From Pegea sp. RAD2-039 (lineage: Eukaryota > Chordata > Thaliacea > Salpida > Salpidae): DNA of 64,000 nt. This document shows positions 60,888 to 64,000 of the stretch, one piece after another. Both the position numbers and the translations under genes were made by a program. The notes under the pieces were generated by a model. That model saw only the letters and a program-made list of their open reading frames with translations, was not told the DNA's origin and did no database searches. Where the stretch lies: contig JAQGEQ010000091.1 of assembly GCA_034620365.1 (NCBI GenBank), positions 62,001-126,000 of the forward strand, given 5' to 3'. Position 1 is the stretch's first letter. Every line of letters starts with the position of its first letter.

Positions 60888-62543
60888 ATGGATGTCACTA
60901 CACATGTGTCTGATGATGTCATTGAATATAGAATTTATTGTCTAAGTAGTAGTGATTTAAATGATGTGAAAGACAAGTGCCTAACATTTGTAAAAAATGA
61001 AACAAAAGGAATGATATGGAATGATCAATCTTTCAATTTAACATTAATCAAAGATGCTAATGTTGAATTTTTATATGGTCAAACAAGATTTAGTGATTCA
61101 ATTGATGATGAATGGTTAATTGTTTATCTTTTAAAAGAGATTTCAATTAAATTAAGTTCTTTGGCAATTGAAGTTAAAGACTCTGATGGACAATTTCTAT
61201 TGATTGAAGCAGCAGAACACATTCCTAAATGGTTAAATCCTAGTACTTCTCCTAATAGAGTTTTTATCTTAAATGGTAGTGTCATTATCATTCCTTGTTT
61301 GGAATCAGACAATGATTCAGCATCAGATAAAATCAATCTTGAACAAGCTTTAGATTTTTTAAAGTATAGTCCCGAAAAAGTTCTTGTAATTGACTCTTTT
61401 CAGAAATGTATTAGTCATAAAGTAAGATGTTTTCCACGAAAAATTTTTGACAATATCTTCCTTGCAAATGTTTATTTGCCTGAAAGTATCATTCATTTTT
61501 TAGATAAGCATCCTCAAGTTGTCTCACAAGTTGTACAAACTGCTTGCTCTGTTGATTTAATAGATATGTCATTGCGAAGGAAGGTAAAGTTCTCATTACC
61601 AGGAAAACCGTACTGGACACAGATTAAGATGACGAGACATCATTATGCATCAATGTTTCATAAAGTAATGCAAAAGTTTAAGACTGTTAATTTGAATGAT
61701 GAGGAGTTAGGTTTACATATTGGTGAGATTATTCAATTAGGATTTGAGGTATTATGTTCAAGACAGATTAAATATTCTGGAAATATAAATAATAAAAGAT
61801 TTGAAGGATATATCGAATCATTGAAGACAAAAGGTTATTTTCAAAATGAAATGAAAGGTTCAAAGAAATATCAACAGCTCTATGAAAAAGCAAAAGTTTC
61901 ATTTCAAGATTTCGAAAATAAAAGTGATCATCTAGATGAACAAATCAATCAAAAAATATTGGAATTTATTAACAAATGGCCTGATACTTCTTCAAATATT
62001 TCATTATTAACTAAACAAGAAAGATCTGATCTTCCTTCTCAGAGCTCAGATAAGTTTTTAGAAATCTCTGATTCTGATTTAGATGAAATGTTGAAAGACA
62101 TGAATGAAGGATTTCGTAAATTGAATAGAAATAAAGAGACACGTTTAGATGAAAATTTTCCGGATGTTGCACAAAAGATTAACGGTTTTGTAAAATCGAC
62201 ATCTGATTATGAAGGTGTTGAAGTCTCAAATAATTTGGAAGCAATTAACCTAGATCCTGATTTATTCATGAATAGCTTAAAAAAATATATAGATGGAATT
62301 GAAAGTGATGATTCAGATGAATTTCTATCTGATGGAACAGAAGAAGAAGATGATGACGATGAGATGAGAGACTATTACAAAGCAATGAAAAAAGAATTAG
62401 AATCAACTAAAGTAGTTACTGATGTACCAGATAATACTGCTGATATTGATATGAATCTTGTTAATAACTTTCTTAAATCATGTGAAGATGAAGCAGATAG
62501 TAATGCTGCTTCTATAATGTTAGCTAATCTTGATAATAAATAA
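60888..62543 (+). CDS. ECD: Ecdysoneless (ECD/SGT1) family protein
   Basis: An intronless frame of 551 residues (human ECD is about 640). It opens with VSDDVIEYRIYCL and carries the family core: DDEWLIVYLLKEIS, EVKDSDGQFLLIEAAEHIPK then WLNPSTSPNRVFILN, and LEQALDFLKYSPEKVL. The second half is acidic and probably disordered (ESDDSDEFLSDGTEEEDDDD), with DSDLDEMLKDMNEGFRKL and the C-terminal DIDMNLVNNFLKSCEDEAD, both typical. ECD was found through Drosophila ecdysone deficiency; homologues associate with PRPF8 and the R2TP complex and support splicing and cell-cycle progression. AATAAA (62535-62540) overlaps the last codons; another at 62601-62606 is the likelier poly(A) signal. ATG 60888 is the first in frame and follows an acceptor by one base. 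Confidence 0.93.
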   Translation: MDVTTHVSDDVIEYRIYCLSSSDLNDVKDKCLTFVKNETKGMIWNDQSFNLTLIKDANVEFLYGQTRFSDSIDDEWLIVYLLKEISIKLSSLAIEVKDSDGQFLLIEAAEHIPKWLNPSTSPNRVFILNGSVIIIPCLESDNDSASDKINLEQALDFLKYSPEKVLVIDSFQKCISHKVRCFPRKIFDNIFLANVYLPESIIHFLDKHPQVVSQVVQTACSVDLIDMSLRRKVKFSLPGKPYWTQIKMTRHHYASMFHKVMQKFKTVNLNDEELGLHIGEIIQLGFEVLCSRQIKYSGNINNKRFEGYIESLKTKGYFQNEMKGSKKYQQLYEKAKVSFQDFENKSDHLDEQINQKILEFINKWPDTSSNISLLTKQERSDLPSQSSDKFLEISDSDLDEMLKDMNEGFRKLNRNKETRLDENFPDVAQKINGFVKSTSDYEGVEVSNNLEAINLDPDLFMNSLKKYIDGIESDDSDEFLSDGTEEEDDDDEMRDYYKAMKKELESTKVVTDVPDNTADIDMNLVNNFLKSCEDEADSNAASIMLANLDNK

Positions 62544-64000
62544 TTTTTTGTATAAGTTGATAATCAAAAGGTTTTCTTTGGATCACTTAACTGTTGAACA
62601 AATAAATTTTTCAAAATATATTTTTTTTAACTTTTTGGAGTTTGATTTTTAATCTTATAAAAACTTTTTGGTGCATAATACAAACTTGTTATCCTAGCCT
62701 AGTTATTAATTTCAAAACTTAGCATCACACAGGCGTCTGAATGACACAATAAATTTACTGCTAATTTTTACCTGAATTAATTTCTAACTTATTCAGTTTT
62801 TTGCAACACACATTGATAATATGATTCAAAAACCTATATTCAAACAACTTACATGTAGTTTTATTGAGGAATATCAGTCACTACTTCGCTTGTATTTAGG
62901 TAGTAGTATGACTTTATAGATATTGAAATAAGAACGGTTTTAATCTACTAATAAACTTGAATTAACCTCAACAATTACTATTTTCATATTTTGTTGAGAA
63001 TTATTGGAATAATGCTAAAATCTTTTAATAAATCTTTAATTTTGAAAAGTTTTCAACAAATATTTTGAAGATAAAATTCCTTTTTGATCCCGTATATAAC
63101 CTAAGTACCGTAAAAATTTCATAATATCAGTCTAATAGTTAAAATGCTTTTGTATTATCTGTGAAAAGATAAAATAGTAACTATTCTGATCATTTTTTTA
63201 TATATTTAATGAATCTAGAATAGTATAACTTTTTTTAGTTACCTAATCTTAAGTATTCTTCGCAAATACTAATTAAAACTTAATAGCCAAACAAACTTTT
63301 GCCAGGATAAAATAGTAAATTTTTTGGCTGAAAAAAAAATTTGGAAAATAAAACTTGATAAAGTTCATTTATTTAACATTTTTGTTCATAAGTTAAGTAA
63401 ATTTGGTAAAAGATTTTATTATAGCATTGTTGTATTTTCCCTAAAAAGTAACTTCTCAGTTTTGGGGATTTTTTTAAAAAATTATTTTACTAATTCAATA
63501 TGACCAAGGTTACTAATTGAATTTTAATTTCTTCAGTTAATATTAAATTAACAGATTTATAATTTCTACAATTGATAATATTTAAGAATATATTTATCTA
63601 GTTAGTCTAATTTTCAAATTTGCTCCAAGTATTAAACGACTCTTTAAAAAAATGTTAAATCAAATATAAATGAGATAACTTGTATTGAAATTTTGAATAA
63701 TCATTTTATTATAATTTTAAAATAGAAATTAAAATTTTTTCTACAGAATATATTTTCTATTAAATAATTTATTAACTAAAAAAAAATTAATTTAAGAGAT
63801 AGAATTACTTAAATATAGTTGTATTATTTCTTACATTTTTGAATAAAGTTAAATGAAAAAATATATGTTTTAGTAGATCTATCTTAAAATAGAATTTGTA
63901 AAAAATATATTATTTTTCTTTACAGTCAACTTAAAACATTTTACTTATCGATTAAAATTTGTAAAATAAAAGTATAAAATGAACCAAAAGTACAAAGTTC
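62544..64000. other. Downstream flank of ECD, AT-rich
   Basis: A candidate poly(A) signal AATAAA lies at 62601-62606. Beyond it the DNA is AT-rich to the window edge with no coding, RNA-gene or repeat signal that I can support. Confidence 0.5.

Overview
The window is nuclear DNA from an animal with a very AT-rich genome. Every recognisable gene is a metazoan orthologue: SIAH, a CHD7/Kismet-class remodeller, STK19, PIGX, a CEP63-like centrosomal protein, PP1 and Ecdysoneless. Non-coding DNA is extremely AT-rich, many introns are about 50 nt long, and decayed LINE copies are present. The phylum cannot be fixed from the sequence. Splice acceptors lie just before the start codons of most genes, which would fit a spliced-leader user such as a cnidarian or flatworm-like animal, but this is inference.

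Layout, left to right. 0.4-3.0 kb: SIAH E3 ligase (+, four exons, 5' end not resolved). 3.7 kb: one copy of a dispersed repeat of about 110 bp. 3.8-13.3 kb: AT-rich spacer interrupted by a higher-GC island at 9.0-10.35 kb with a YY1-type motif, possibly the promoter of the next gene. 13.3-34.3 kb: a giant CHD7/Kismet-class ATP-dependent chromatin remodeller (+) that I reconstruct as 66 coding exons joining in frame into about 4,431 residues. 37.8-39.7 kb: intronless STK19 and PIGX in tandem (+). 40.4-44.1 kb: a 12-exon coiled-coil gene (-) resembling CEP63/DEUP1, convergent with PIGX. 47.4-48.0 kb: a LINE fragment abutting the second, inverted copy of the 110-bp repeat. 48.5-48.9 kb: an unexplained ORF pair. 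53.8-54.8 kb: intronless PP1 catalytic subunit (-) with a probable 5'UTR intron. 57.8-59.6 kb: a longer decayed LINE copy. 60.9-62.5 kb: intronless ECD/SGT1 homologue (+).

The genes are housekeeping or regulatory: ubiquitin ligation, chromatin remodelling, DNA-repair-linked DNA binding, GPI-anchor synthesis, centrosome assembly, phosphatase signalling, and splicing or cell-cycle support. They do not form a single pathway. The most interesting points are the architecture of the CHD gene (about 50-nt introns sharing a GATCTT/CATCTTC signature and a 19-unit peptide repeat), acceptors directly before start codons, the operon-like STK19-PIGX pair, an enrichment of TGACGTCA palindromes in the CHD gene, the dispersed repeat, and two unexplained small ORF loci. 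I found no prokaryotic features, CRISPR, rRNA or tRNA genes.
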